From contig NZ_PXOH01000001.1 in the NCBI RefSeq assembly GCF_003007785.1, positions 1 through 64,000 of the forward strand: a stretch of 64,000 nt of DNA, given 5' to 3'. Numbering within the stretch: position 1 is the stretch's first letter; every line of letters starts with the position of its first letter. Of this stretch, positions 17,060-24,665 are shown one piece after another. The translations under genes were made by a program, and so were the position numbers. Below the pieces are notes generated by a model. The model was not told where the DNA came from and did not search any database. It saw only the letters and a list, made by a program, of their open reading frames with translations. The stretch is from Aphanothece hegewaldii CCALA 016 (GTDB lineage Bacteria; Cyanobacteriota; Cyanobacteriia; Cyanobacteriales; Microcystaceae).

Positions 17060-17231
17060 ACAAACAAATTTGATTTTTAATTAATGAGCTTTTTGCCTCG
17101 AAATTGTGCTGGCTTTTTGTGGTGAGTGAGCGATTATTTTCTTGTGCTTAAAAGTAATAAATTCAGAAGATTAGAAATGACTGACTCTTTTTTTAGTTTG
17201 TATTCGTTTATCTATTCTCATTTTTAAGAAA

Positions 17232-17330
17232 ATGCCCTATACAATTGTATTTCTAGCGGTTGTTTATCTGTTGTTAATTTTTTTCATTTTAGCGATCGCC
17301 AAACGATTAACTAAGATGGGATCTATCTAG
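17232..17330 (+). CDS. 32-residue single-span membrane protein (unrecognised)
   Basis: ATG 17232 opens MPYTIVFLAVVYLLLIFFIL followed by AIAKRLTKMGSI and a TAG stop. It has one hydrophobic segment of about 20 residues and a basic C-terminal tail, so the topology is N-out, C-in. The size and shape recall the small subunits of cyanobacterial photosystem, cytochrome b6f or NDH-1 complexes, but I do not recognise it as a known one. A strong hairpin with T-run starts 34 bases after the stop. The ribosome binding site (AAGAA) is weak. The frame carries one HIP1 octamer. It lies in an otherwise empty 720-base gap. Confidence 0.5.
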   Translation: MPYTIVFLAVVYLLLIFFILAIAKRLTKMGSI

Positions 17331-17363
17331 AATCATAGGTAAATTTAGATAATTTTATTTTTC

Positions 17364-17404
17364 AAAAAATATATGACCAAAATCATTTAGTCATATATTT
17401 TTTT
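17364..17404. terminator. Strong bidirectional intrinsic terminator
   Basis: A 14-base perfect stem (17364-17377 with 17390-17403) with a 12-base loop has A-run and T-run flanks, so it can work on both strands. It lies between the small plus-strand frame (stop 17330) and the convergent murI (stop 17461). Confidence 0.8.
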
Positions 17405-17460
17405 AGTAAACTGAAAACGGGGTTTAAAATATCATATATACTTTAAATCCCCTTGTAATT

Positions 17461-18309
17461 TTATTCCCGCTCCACCGTTAAAGGAACCGAGACAGAAGTC
17501 GAAAGAGAAATGGGTAAATAAATCTTTTCGACATGAGGAACAAAACCAAGCCATCTTTGAGACAATTTAGCAAATTGTTGAGGATGACCACTGACCCCAA
17601 AACGAGTGGGACTAGGAGCGTAAGTATTTTTTAAACCCATCAACTCCAGTTCTTTTTCGATGGCGACAACAAAGTATTTAGCTGGATCGATTAATTGAAC
17701 TGTCGGGGGTATAAAACTTCTAAACACAGGTTCAAGATGCCGATAATGGGTACAACCATAAATCAGCGTATCAATTTTCTTTTGTAATAGTGGTCTGATA
17801 TACTCTTGGGCTACTTCTAAGGTGTAAGGATCAAGAATGCGATTTTGTTCAATTAGAGGAACAAACTCAGGGCAACCGACTTGCCAAACTTGCGCTAATG
17901 AATCAATTTCATGAATCGCTTGGGCATAGGCATTACTTTGCGCGGTTGCGGGAGTTGCAATAACACCAATGCGTTTACCACATTGTACGGCGGCTCTAGC
18001 TCCAGGTAAAATGATTCCTAGAATCGGTAAAGGACTAAATTCATCTCGAATCGTTTCAATTGCTAGGGCCGAACTTGTATTGCAAGCCATAATAACCATT
18101 TTGACCTTTTGTTGGGTCATCCAAGTAATAATTTCTCGCACAAACTGCACAATTTCCTCTTGTGAACGAGTTCCATAAGGAAGTCGGGCCGTATCAGCGA
18201 AATAGAGAACCGATTCATTGGGAAGTTGACGATATAGCTCCCTTAACACGGTAAGTCCACCCACACCACTATCAAAAACACCAATTGGACTACGTTGGGA
18301 TTCTCTCAT
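17461..18309 (-). CDS. murI: Glutamate racemase
   Basis: 282 residues. It turns L-glutamate into D-glutamate for peptidoglycan. The catalytic cysteines are in MACNTSSA and YGCTHYRHLEP, and the start MRESQRSPIGVFDSGVGGLTVLREL and ADTARLPYGTRS are hallmark segments. Length is normal. It follows amiC on the same strand after about 105 bases and is followed by a bidirectional terminator, so murI and amiC may form a cell-wall unit. Confidence 0.95.
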   Translation of the reverse strand: MRESQRSPIGVFDSGVGGLTVLRELYRQLPNESVLYFADTARLPYGTRSQEEIVQFVREIITWMTQQKVKMVIMACNTSSALAIETIRDEFSPLPILGIILPGARAAVQCGKRIGVIATPATAQSNAYAQAIHEIDSLAQVWQVGCPEFVPLIEQNRILDPYTLEVAQEYIRPLLQKKIDTLIYGCTHYRHLEPVFRSFIPPTVQLIDPAKYFVVAIEKELELMGLKNTYAPSPTRFGVSGHPQQFAKLSQRWLGFVPHVEKIYLPISLSTSVSVPLTVERE

Positions 18310-18414
18310 GGAAACAAATAATCAATGTGCTATGAATAAATAAATAAGTTGTTGATATTGAAACATGAAAAACTGGTGAAGTAAATACAAAATATCTGAT
18401 AGAAAGTTATTTAT

Positions 18415-20280
18415 TTATAATCGGTTTTGACGAATATATTCAATGACTCCTCTCGCGATCGCATCAGCCATTTGACGCTGATAATTAGAATTTCTCAATT
18501 TAGCTGCATCCTCCTGTCCTGTAACAAACCCTACTTCTATTAGTGTAGATGGCATTTTAGAATTTCTCAACACGTAAAACCGAGCGCGACGTACTCCTCG
18601 TTCTTTAACATTCACACTTCGCACAATGCTACGGTAAATCGTATCAGACAAACGGCGATCGCCAAAATAATAAACTTCCAACCCGCTAACATCAGGACGA
18701 CCCGCCCCCATCGAATTCGCGTGAATACTGACAAACAGTGACGCTCCCGCCCGATTAGCCATATTGGTTCGACCTTCGAGACTCACGAAATAATCAGACG
18801 AGCGAGTCATCATCACCTGAATGCCCTGTTGTTCTAAAATTTGGGACACCATTTGAGAAATCGGTAAAATGATATCTTTTTCCTGTAAGCCCCCAATTCC
18901 GATCGCCCCTGGATCTTTACCACCATGACCGGGGTCAAGAATCACTAGGGTTCGACCTTTCGGAGGATTTGGCCTTGGGGGTGGCGTAGGATCAAGAGAA
19001 ATCGGCGGATTACTGGGGGGATTACTCGGTGGAATACTTACAACAGGAGGACGTGTTACAGGATTCGGCTCATAGGGCGTTCTCAGGGAGCGTAATTCCA
19101 AGGCTAGAAGCTGATCCGAACTTTGGAGTAACTGCCCTAGTTGATAACCTAGAGCCGGTTGCACCATAATTAAAACGGTATCCGCATCCTCTTGGCGGAC
19201 GCGTAATTGATAAATAGCACTTCTAGTACCCAAACGAGGGCCGCGAAAAGAATCTGAAAGCAAAGCGTTATCTATGCGAATTTCGTAAACGCCCTGATTA
19301 AAATTCCAATTGCCGCTACCTCGAATGGGACGATCTGAACTGATGTTTAATTGAGTATTGCTACTATTTAGATCAATGGATTGAATAATCGCCTGTTGCT
19401 GTTGATTTCGTGGAATATTAATCGAAATCGGAGCGGGCGAGTTAGGGGCATTTCCGTTATTGAAACTAGATAAACCGCCTTGGGGTAGCAAAACCAGCCC
19501 ACCAAATCGACTATATAACGCCTGCCAATCAGGGCTACTAGACGACACCGACAAGGTAATCCGAGCCGTTGAGCCGGAGACTTGCTCAAATTGAATTTGA
19601 CTTACACCATAGTTATTAACTGGGAAAGTTTGTCCGAGCAAATTTTCCGACAGCGTGGCACCTGGTAACTCAAACTCAATTTTTTGGCGATCGCGGCTTC
19701 GTTTGCTGCTGATTTTCCGTTCATCTCCATTGCGTTCAAGACGAACAAATAGCCCATTACGAGTCACTTGGAAATCACCACTGGTATCACTGGTATTACT
19801 GGTAGTAGTAGTAGTAGTGGTCGCATTGGGGCGCGTTGTCGAAGGACTTGGAACGGGAGGAAGAGGAGGGAGCGTATCAGGAGACGAGTTAACCCGTTGC
19901 GGTTGAGGTAAATCTACCGTCCATTGCGTCGGTGAAATTCCTCTAATTTTGACCTGTTGGGGATCAACCGTATAACCTTGAGCAATTTCGATGACCAAAC
20001 GAGTTGTTTGTGCATCAAATTGACCAATACGAACACTTTTGATTGTCCCACTAAAATTCTCGGTCACACTAGGCTGACCGAGTACAATACCTGGAAGATC
20101 TATAACAACTCGTGTTGGATTTGGAATTAACTGAGCAGTGGGTTGCACCCGATCATCTGTTGTAAATACCAGACGATTTTGACCCGAATCAAATCGCCAA
20201 AATACTAACTTTCCCGCTTGTGCAGGTAAAGCCAACAGAAAAGAACTAAAAACACTCAGTAGTAGCCAGTGAAACCTCAC
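18415..20280 (-). CDS. amiC: N-acetylmuramoyl-L-alanine amidase with AMIN domains
   Basis: About 621 residues. It cuts the peptide side chain from peptidoglycan during cell separation and septal (junction) remodelling. I place the start at GTG 20280: AGGAGC lies 7 bases upstream (20293-20288) and the product then begins with a clean signal peptide, VRFHWLLLSVFSSFLLALPAQA. A longer in-frame ATG at 20328 lacks both. An AMIN domain follows (about 25-115), then a Thr/Pro linker, a second AMIN-like region (about 310-400), a Pro-rich linker and Amidase_3. Zinc ligands and catalytic residues are visible in LDPGHGGKDPGA, LQEKDI, SIHANS and TLIEVGF. Confidence 0.93.
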   Translation of the reverse strand: MRFHWLLLSVFSSFLLALPAQAGKLVFWRFDSGQNRLVFTTDDRVQPTAQLIPNPTRVVIDLPGIVLGQPSVTENFSGTIKSVRIGQFDAQTTRLVIEIAQGYTVDPQQVKIRGISPTQWTVDLPQPQRVNSSPDTLPPLPPVPSPSTTRPNATTTTTTTSNTSDTSGDFQVTRNGLFVRLERNGDERKISSKRSRDRQKIEFELPGATLSENLLGQTFPVNNYGVSQIQFEQVSGSTARITLSVSSSSPDWQALYSRFGGLVLLPQGGLSSFNNGNAPNSPAPISINIPRNQQQQAIIQSIDLNSSNTQLNISSDRPIRGSGNWNFNQGVYEIRIDNALLSDSFRGPRLGTRSAIYQLRVRQEDADTVLIMVQPALGYQLGQLLQSSDQLLALELRSLRTPYEPNPVTRPPVVSIPPSNPPSNPPISLDPTPPPRPNPPKGRTLVILDPGHGGKDPGAIGIGGLQEKDIILPISQMVSQILEQQGIQVMMTRSSDYFVSLEGRTNMANRAGASLFVSIHANSMGAGRPDVSGLEVYYFGDRRLSDTIYRSIVRSVNVKERGVRRARFYVLRNSKMPSTLIEVGFVTGQEDAAKLRNSNYQRQMADAIARGVIEYIRQNRL

Positions 20281-20287
20281 AATGCTT

Positions 20288-20293
20288 GCTCCT
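20288..20293 (-). promoter_or_regulatory. Ribosome binding site deciding the amiC start
   Basis: AGGAGC on the minus strand with a 7-base spacer to GTG 20280-20278. It favours the GTG over the in-frame ATG at 20328. Confidence 0.75.
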
Positions 20294-20370
20294 ATTGAGA
20301 AGTGAGACAGCGAATAGATAAGAATCAACTACAAGGGACGTAGATATTAACCTCCAAGTTTCACTTAATT

Positions 20371-21756
20371 TTAAGATGATGGTTCTTGGGGATTTTCAGC
20401 TAGAGTGACACTCGGCTGATCTTTTTCAAATACCACCCTTAGTAAAGGTGGTGCGAGAAACGTCGTAATAATAACCATCATGATAATGGCGGTTTGAGTT
20501 GCTGGATCAAGGGCTCCACTTGCAGCACCCACTCCAGCAAATACTAACCCAACTTCGCCACGTGGAATCATGCCGACTCCGATGGCTAATCGATTGAGTT
20601 GTTCTTTGCCAAAAACAGCAAAACCTGTAACTACCTTACCGAAGATAGCGACCACAATCAAGAACGCAGCGATCGCTAATCCTGCTCGATTTTCGGGAAT
20701 TGCTGGGTTAAGAACGCTTAAATCGGTTTGTGCGCCGACACAAACGAAGAATAGAGGTACAAATAAATCAGCAACTGGAATAATTTGCTCTTCGAGTTCT
20801 GCTTGTTTCGAGGTTTCTGCCAAGACTAAACCCGCCGCGAATGAACCTAAAATCGCTTCTAACTGAATTACTTGGGCAATATAGGACAAAATAAAGGCAA
20901 AAATCAGGGAAACCAGTAAAACTTTCCCTCTCGTTTGCATATTGTCCATTAATCTGACCAAAATTGGACCCAAGAAACGACCTAAAACGATCGCACCAAT
21001 GGTAAAAGCGGCCGCACTAATGATTAAAAAGATGACTTTAGAGATTTGAATTTCGCCTGTTTTGACTAAGCTTGAGACAACCGCTAGAACAATAATTCCG
21101 AGGACATCATCGAGTACGGCTGCACCAATAATAATTTGTCCTTCTTGAGACGAAAGACGACCGATTTCTGCTAGGACTTTAGCCGTAATACCGATACTCG
21201 TCGCGGTTAATGCTGCCCCTGCAAATATCGACGGAATGAGGGGAACATGGAACAGATAAACTAGACCTAAAGTCCCAAGAACAAAAGGTGTCACTACTCC
21301 AACCACAGCAACTACAGCCGCTTTTGGACCAACGCGAATCAGTTCTTTTAAGTCTGACTCTAAACCAATTTCAAATAATAAAATGATTACGCCCAATTCG
21401 GAAAGAGCCGAAATCACTTCACTTTGTGCAATAAATACAGATTCGGCGGTGTCTGGCGTTAAACTCGACGTTAATTCCAAAAATTTGATAATTAGGGAGT
21501 TATCGGCTGTTGCGCCACTTTCAGAGAAAACCAAAAGACTGAGAACCGAAGTTCCTACAACAACTCCGCCCACTAATTCGCCTAACACTGGCGGTAAATT
21601 GAGACGAACACAAAGTTCACCGCCTAACTTACTGGCGAAGTAGACGACAACTAAGCTTAATAATATACCCGCTAATACAAGGGAACTATCAGCCGCTTCA
21701 GTTTCAGCAGCTACCGCGAGAAATTGAAAAGGGATTGAGAATAGCAAGCTCATCAA
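20371..21756 (-). CDS. CPA2-family cation:proton antiporter
   Basis: 461 residues with about 12-13 membrane spans (Na_H_Exchanger fold). LPPVLGELVGGVVVGTSVL near the start, GAALTATSIGITAKVLAEIG and the IIGAAVLDDVLGIIVLAVV segment with the paired Asp are hallmarks of CPA2 Na+(K+)/H+ exchangers. GMIPRGEVGLVFAGVG is the other conserved block. It resembles cyanobacterial NhaS3-type proteins, but I cannot fix the ion or the membrane. It lies 90 bases upstream of amiC on the same strand. Confidence 0.9.
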   Translation of the reverse strand: MMSLLFSIPFQFLAVAAETEAADSSLVLAGILLSLVVVYFASKLGGELCVRLNLPPVLGELVGGVVVGTSVLSLLVFSESGATADNSLIIKFLELTSSLTPDTAESVFIAQSEVISALSELGVIILLFEIGLESDLKELIRVGPKAAVVAVVGVVTPFVLGTLGLVYLFHVPLIPSIFAGAALTATSIGITAKVLAEIGRLSSQEGQIIIGAAVLDDVLGIIVLAVVSSLVKTGEIQISKVIFLIISAAAFTIGAIVLGRFLGPILVRLMDNMQTRGKVLLVSLIFAFILSYIAQVIQLEAILGSFAAGLVLAETSKQAELEEQIIPVADLFVPLFFVCVGAQTDLSVLNPAIPENRAGLAIAAFLIVVAIFGKVVTGFAVFGKEQLNRLAIGVGMIPRGEVGLVFAGVGAASGALDPATQTAIIMMVIITTFLAPPLLRVVFEKDQPSVTLAENPQEPSS

Positions 21757-21894
21757 AAGACCATTGCCTCTTAAAAACGATTCGGCTACATTTTGGCCAA
21801 AATTACTTTCAATAATCTAGCAAGCTTTCTCAAACAATTTCCTTTTTTTCATTCCTTAGCCGGATGACGCGACTCTAAACCTGTCTAACAATTA

Positions 21895-22098
21895 TTAAAA
21901 TCCTTGACGCGAGACTAACTTTTCGATCGTCGCCTGAGTTTCTTGTAATAAACGTCCTCGGCTATCGGTCATTTGAGCTAGACTCGGTACTAAATTACGA
22001 GCTTGTAAAGCCATGTGGAGTTGTAATTCAGCAACATACTCGCAGATATTTTCTCTGGCTGCTGACTGATTATCGGCTTGAGTATTGAACCGCTCCAA
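21895..22098 (-). CDS. Short cyanobacterial protein, TTG start
   Basis: 67 residues, MERFNTQADNQSAARENICE..., largely helical, without recognised domains. I choose TTG 22098 because a perfect AAGGAGG (22110-22104) lies 5 bases upstream. A frame extending to 22188 would add about 30 residues (Met/Val-rich, MWSKTAECV...) without a ribosome binding site and would bury this one. Same strand as the antiporter, 138 bases upstream of it. Confidence 0.65.
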   Translation of the reverse strand: MERFNTQADNQSAARENICEYVAELQLHMALQARNLVPSLAQMTDSRGRLLQETQATIEKLVSRQGF

Positions 22099-22103
22099 AG
22101 TGT

Positions 22104-22110
22104 CCTCCTT
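22104..22110 (-). promoter_or_regulatory. Ribosome binding site deciding a TTG start
   Basis: AAGGAGG on the minus strand, 5 bases before TTG 22098-22096. It is one of the strongest Shine-Dalgarno sequences in the window. Confidence 0.75.
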
Positions 22111-22230
22111 GTTGACTACAGTATAGTAATGAGCAACATCCATCAAAAGTATCATGTTATTTACACACTCCGCAGTCTTACTCCACAAATTTTACATATT
22201 TCTCAATGTGGGTTAACATTCCTTTACACT

Positions 22231-24258
22231 TTATATTTTCAAAATCTTATAGGCTCCCCATACGGCACAACCCAACGCTACAAGGGTAATGAACATTTGA
22301 TAACCGCCAAGAATTTTTTGACCGCGCTCTGTGGTCATTTGTTCTACATCGATCCAAGGAGAACTCCCGCGACGAAACCAACCTCGAACCGTAACCATTT
22401 GATTGACAGATTGACAAGGATGTGGTAGTAAAGATAATAGCTCGCCGACCCAACCACCTGAAGCAACAAAATTGAGTCGAATTAATCCGCTATTGGTTTG
22501 TAAGATTAAATCTTGTCCTAGCCAGTTCCCTACGCCAGAATGACCCAAAAGTCTACCGCTCATCGAAACAATCTGACCTTGGTAGGGTAATGTTTCAGGA
22601 TCGCTCAGTAATTCTGATAAATTGGGTTCATCCAGTTTAAAAAATTTTTGCGGGGAAGGAAAATAACGATTAGTTGAAATAATTAGCGTAACACTTAGTG
22701 CAATTAAGACCCACGCTTCAAACACCGGATCTCTAGCCCTGAGCCAGTTAAACCGTCCATCCGCCGCTTCACATAAATAATTAAAAGCCGTTGTCAGTAA
22801 AACTACACAAGTAAAAAGATGGGGAAAGCGTTTACTTAAGCCGAAAATCAAGAGTACGATCAGTAAAATTACTAGCCAACCGACCCAAGCATTCAGTAAA
22901 GGATAGGCTCTATACATCCATACTAGGGGTTGAAAGTTGAATTGTGCGCTGAGGTAGCCAATACCCCAAAATAAACACCTTAAAACAATGCCAAACCCCA
23001 AAGCAAATACAAAGGAACTGAGCAGTAAAGGTAAAGTGTGATGCAAATTTTTCAGCGTTGTCCACAAATTGACTTTTTTTATTGTGGGTGAAAGACGATC
23101 GCTTAATTCCAATTCTGGTTTAAGATTCCAAAATTGGGCGCATTTTTCTAAGAGATACAAGCGCTCACCGAGCAAAGGATGAGTTGTAAACAGACTTAAC
23201 CAGTGACGATAAGGGTTAGTATAGTCCCATTCTAAAACCTTATTTAATGGAATCTGTGGCGATAAACTGCCCTTACTGAGAACTTGTTTAGGATCTATGG
23301 GAAGCAGGAGATCAAAACTTTCGAGAATTCTTGGTGTATAACTGTTTTGTTCGACTTGTTCACACAGAGCGATCGCTATTTTGAGTAAAGCACGACTTAA
23401 AGCATTGGGATTTTTGGTGAATTCTACAGCAAAGCGATCGCCATAATACACTCTTTGACGGGATAACCATAAAGTCGGCCATTTCCACAGCCAGTATAAC
23501 CCATAAAAGAATGCTGCAAGCCATGCTAAAGGTCTTTTGATCAGATGAAACCTTTTTTGGTCTCCTAAACTCGCTATTTGCCAGTAAATTAGATAAGGAG
23601 TTTGCAATAAGGTCATCAACAACGACATTATGGGTAAATCTCCATTCAGTAGATAACCTAACTGCGTTGCGTATATTGTGGCAAGTTCTTCATCAGTAAG
23701 ACTTTTTAGCATCCCGTTACTAATTATAATTCTGGATGTTTTGGGAAGACTTGTGTAAGTCATGATCAAAGGCGTTTGTGTTTGAATAATTTTGAGCTTT
23801 GGTGGCGATCGATGATATTGTTGTGTAAATCTTTTTAACATTTCGTCGGTTTCTGGGTATTGATCTAAATGCTCTTGCGTGAATTTACTTACGTGAAAAT
23901 ACTGATTTATAAAAATATCCAGAATCCAATGACAAAAAGGCAATAATATAATTAAAGTAGTTACTAAATTAGAAGCGGGTGGCTGCGGAATATAAAGTGT
24001 TTCTAGATTAAAAAAGTTTTGAATTTTACCCAAAATTAAATTCATCAAATCAACATAATACTTAAAAGTTATGTTTAAAGTCCAGAAACAAGCAATAATA
24101 GTAGATATTAATACCCACCATAATCGACTTTTAGAAGTTTTTTTCATGGTGCGTTTTCCAGTATATCGAGCCGCATTACGCCATTGATGCTCTTTGCTAG
24201 AAGATAATGTCTGTGGATTAACGGAGCGATCGTTCTGATTAATTTCCTTTTCTTTCAT
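22231..24258 (-). CDS. M48-like membrane protein with lost zinc motif (pseudopeptidase)
   Basis: 675 residues. Two membrane spans near the N-terminus (about 46-68 and 98-120) are followed by an M48-like domain: SRIIISNGMLKSLTDEELAT and GDRFAVEFTKNPNALSRALLKIA align with the family. Where M48 proteases have HExxH this protein has TQLGY (198-202), and the later ExxxD Glu is also missing (RVYYGD). All zinc ligands therefore appear lost. Further membrane spans (about 400-540) and a C-terminal region with an OB-like look (GQIVSMSGRLLGHSG, VTVRGWFRRGSSPWI) follow, plus a last span. It probably has a structural or chaperone-like role; not a working protease on this evidence. Confidence 0.75.
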   Translation of the reverse strand: MKEKEINQNDRSVNPQTLSSSKEHQWRNAARYTGKRTMKKTSKSRLWWVLISTIIACFWTLNITFKYYVDLMNLILGKIQNFFNLETLYIPQPPASNLVTTLIILLPFCHWILDIFINQYFHVSKFTQEHLDQYPETDEMLKRFTQQYHRSPPKLKIIQTQTPLIMTYTSLPKTSRIIISNGMLKSLTDEELATIYATQLGYLLNGDLPIMSLLMTLLQTPYLIYWQIASLGDQKRFHLIKRPLAWLAAFFYGLYWLWKWPTLWLSRQRVYYGDRFAVEFTKNPNALSRALLKIAIALCEQVEQNSYTPRILESFDLLLPIDPKQVLSKGSLSPQIPLNKVLEWDYTNPYRHWLSLFTTHPLLGERLYLLEKCAQFWNLKPELELSDRLSPTIKKVNLWTTLKNLHHTLPLLLSSFVFALGFGIVLRCLFWGIGYLSAQFNFQPLVWMYRAYPLLNAWVGWLVILLIVLLIFGLSKRFPHLFTCVVLLTTAFNYLCEAADGRFNWLRARDPVFEAWVLIALSVTLIISTNRYFPSPQKFFKLDEPNLSELLSDPETLPYQGQIVSMSGRLLGHSGVGNWLGQDLILQTNSGLIRLNFVASGGWVGELLSLLPHPCQSVNQMVTVRGWFRRGSSPWIDVEQMTTERGQKILGGYQMFITLVALGCAVWGAYKILKI

Positions 24259-24569
24259 TATTTTTACTGTATTTAATTAATTTGATTTTTGATATAATAG
24301 ACCTAAAAATTTTATGTTTACTGCGTACACTTAGATAAAATACAGATGATTGATAGAGGGTTAGTACCCAAGTTTGAAAGAACCGCATTGATTGATTAGA
24401 CATAACTTGTGATTCATCAAGTTAAATTGAGACCTAATCATTTTGAGTTCTCTTAAATTTTTCCCAAAACTCATCGAAAAATTTAAGTAATTGCGGCTTT
24501 TATTGTAAAATTTTATTGCTAAAAAAATCATGAATATTTTTACACAAACACACTTTTAATTGTGAGTAC

Positions 24570-24609
24570 ATTTCACTTGTGATCACGATCACACCAAAAA
24601 AAGTGAAAT
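24570..24609 (+). promoter_or_regulatory. Perfect CRP-type operator (24578-24593) within a larger inverted repeat
   Basis: TGTGATCACGATCACA at 24578-24593 matches the CRP/SyCRP1 consensus TGTGA-N6-TCACA exactly. Outside it, ATTTCACT (24570-24577) and AGTGAAAT (24602-24609) form a second, nested inverted repeat. The operator centre is about 80 bases upstream of the hpsA ATG. The 407-base gap 24259-24665 shows no gene; a -10-like TATTGT lies near 24611. Cyanobacterial CRP proteins respond to cAMP and control motility and surface genes. The site is seen; its use is inferred. Confidence 0.7.
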
Positions 24610-24665
24610 TTATTGTAAAGAAATGGGAACAATAAAAACGGTAGAGTCGAAACTAGGGTGAGAAT

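Noticed and set aside
19655-19906. 83-codon plus-strand frame opposite the amiC linker
   Set aside because: It arises from the Thr/Pro-rich linker repeats of amiC (ACT/AGT triplets) and has a low-complexity Val run.
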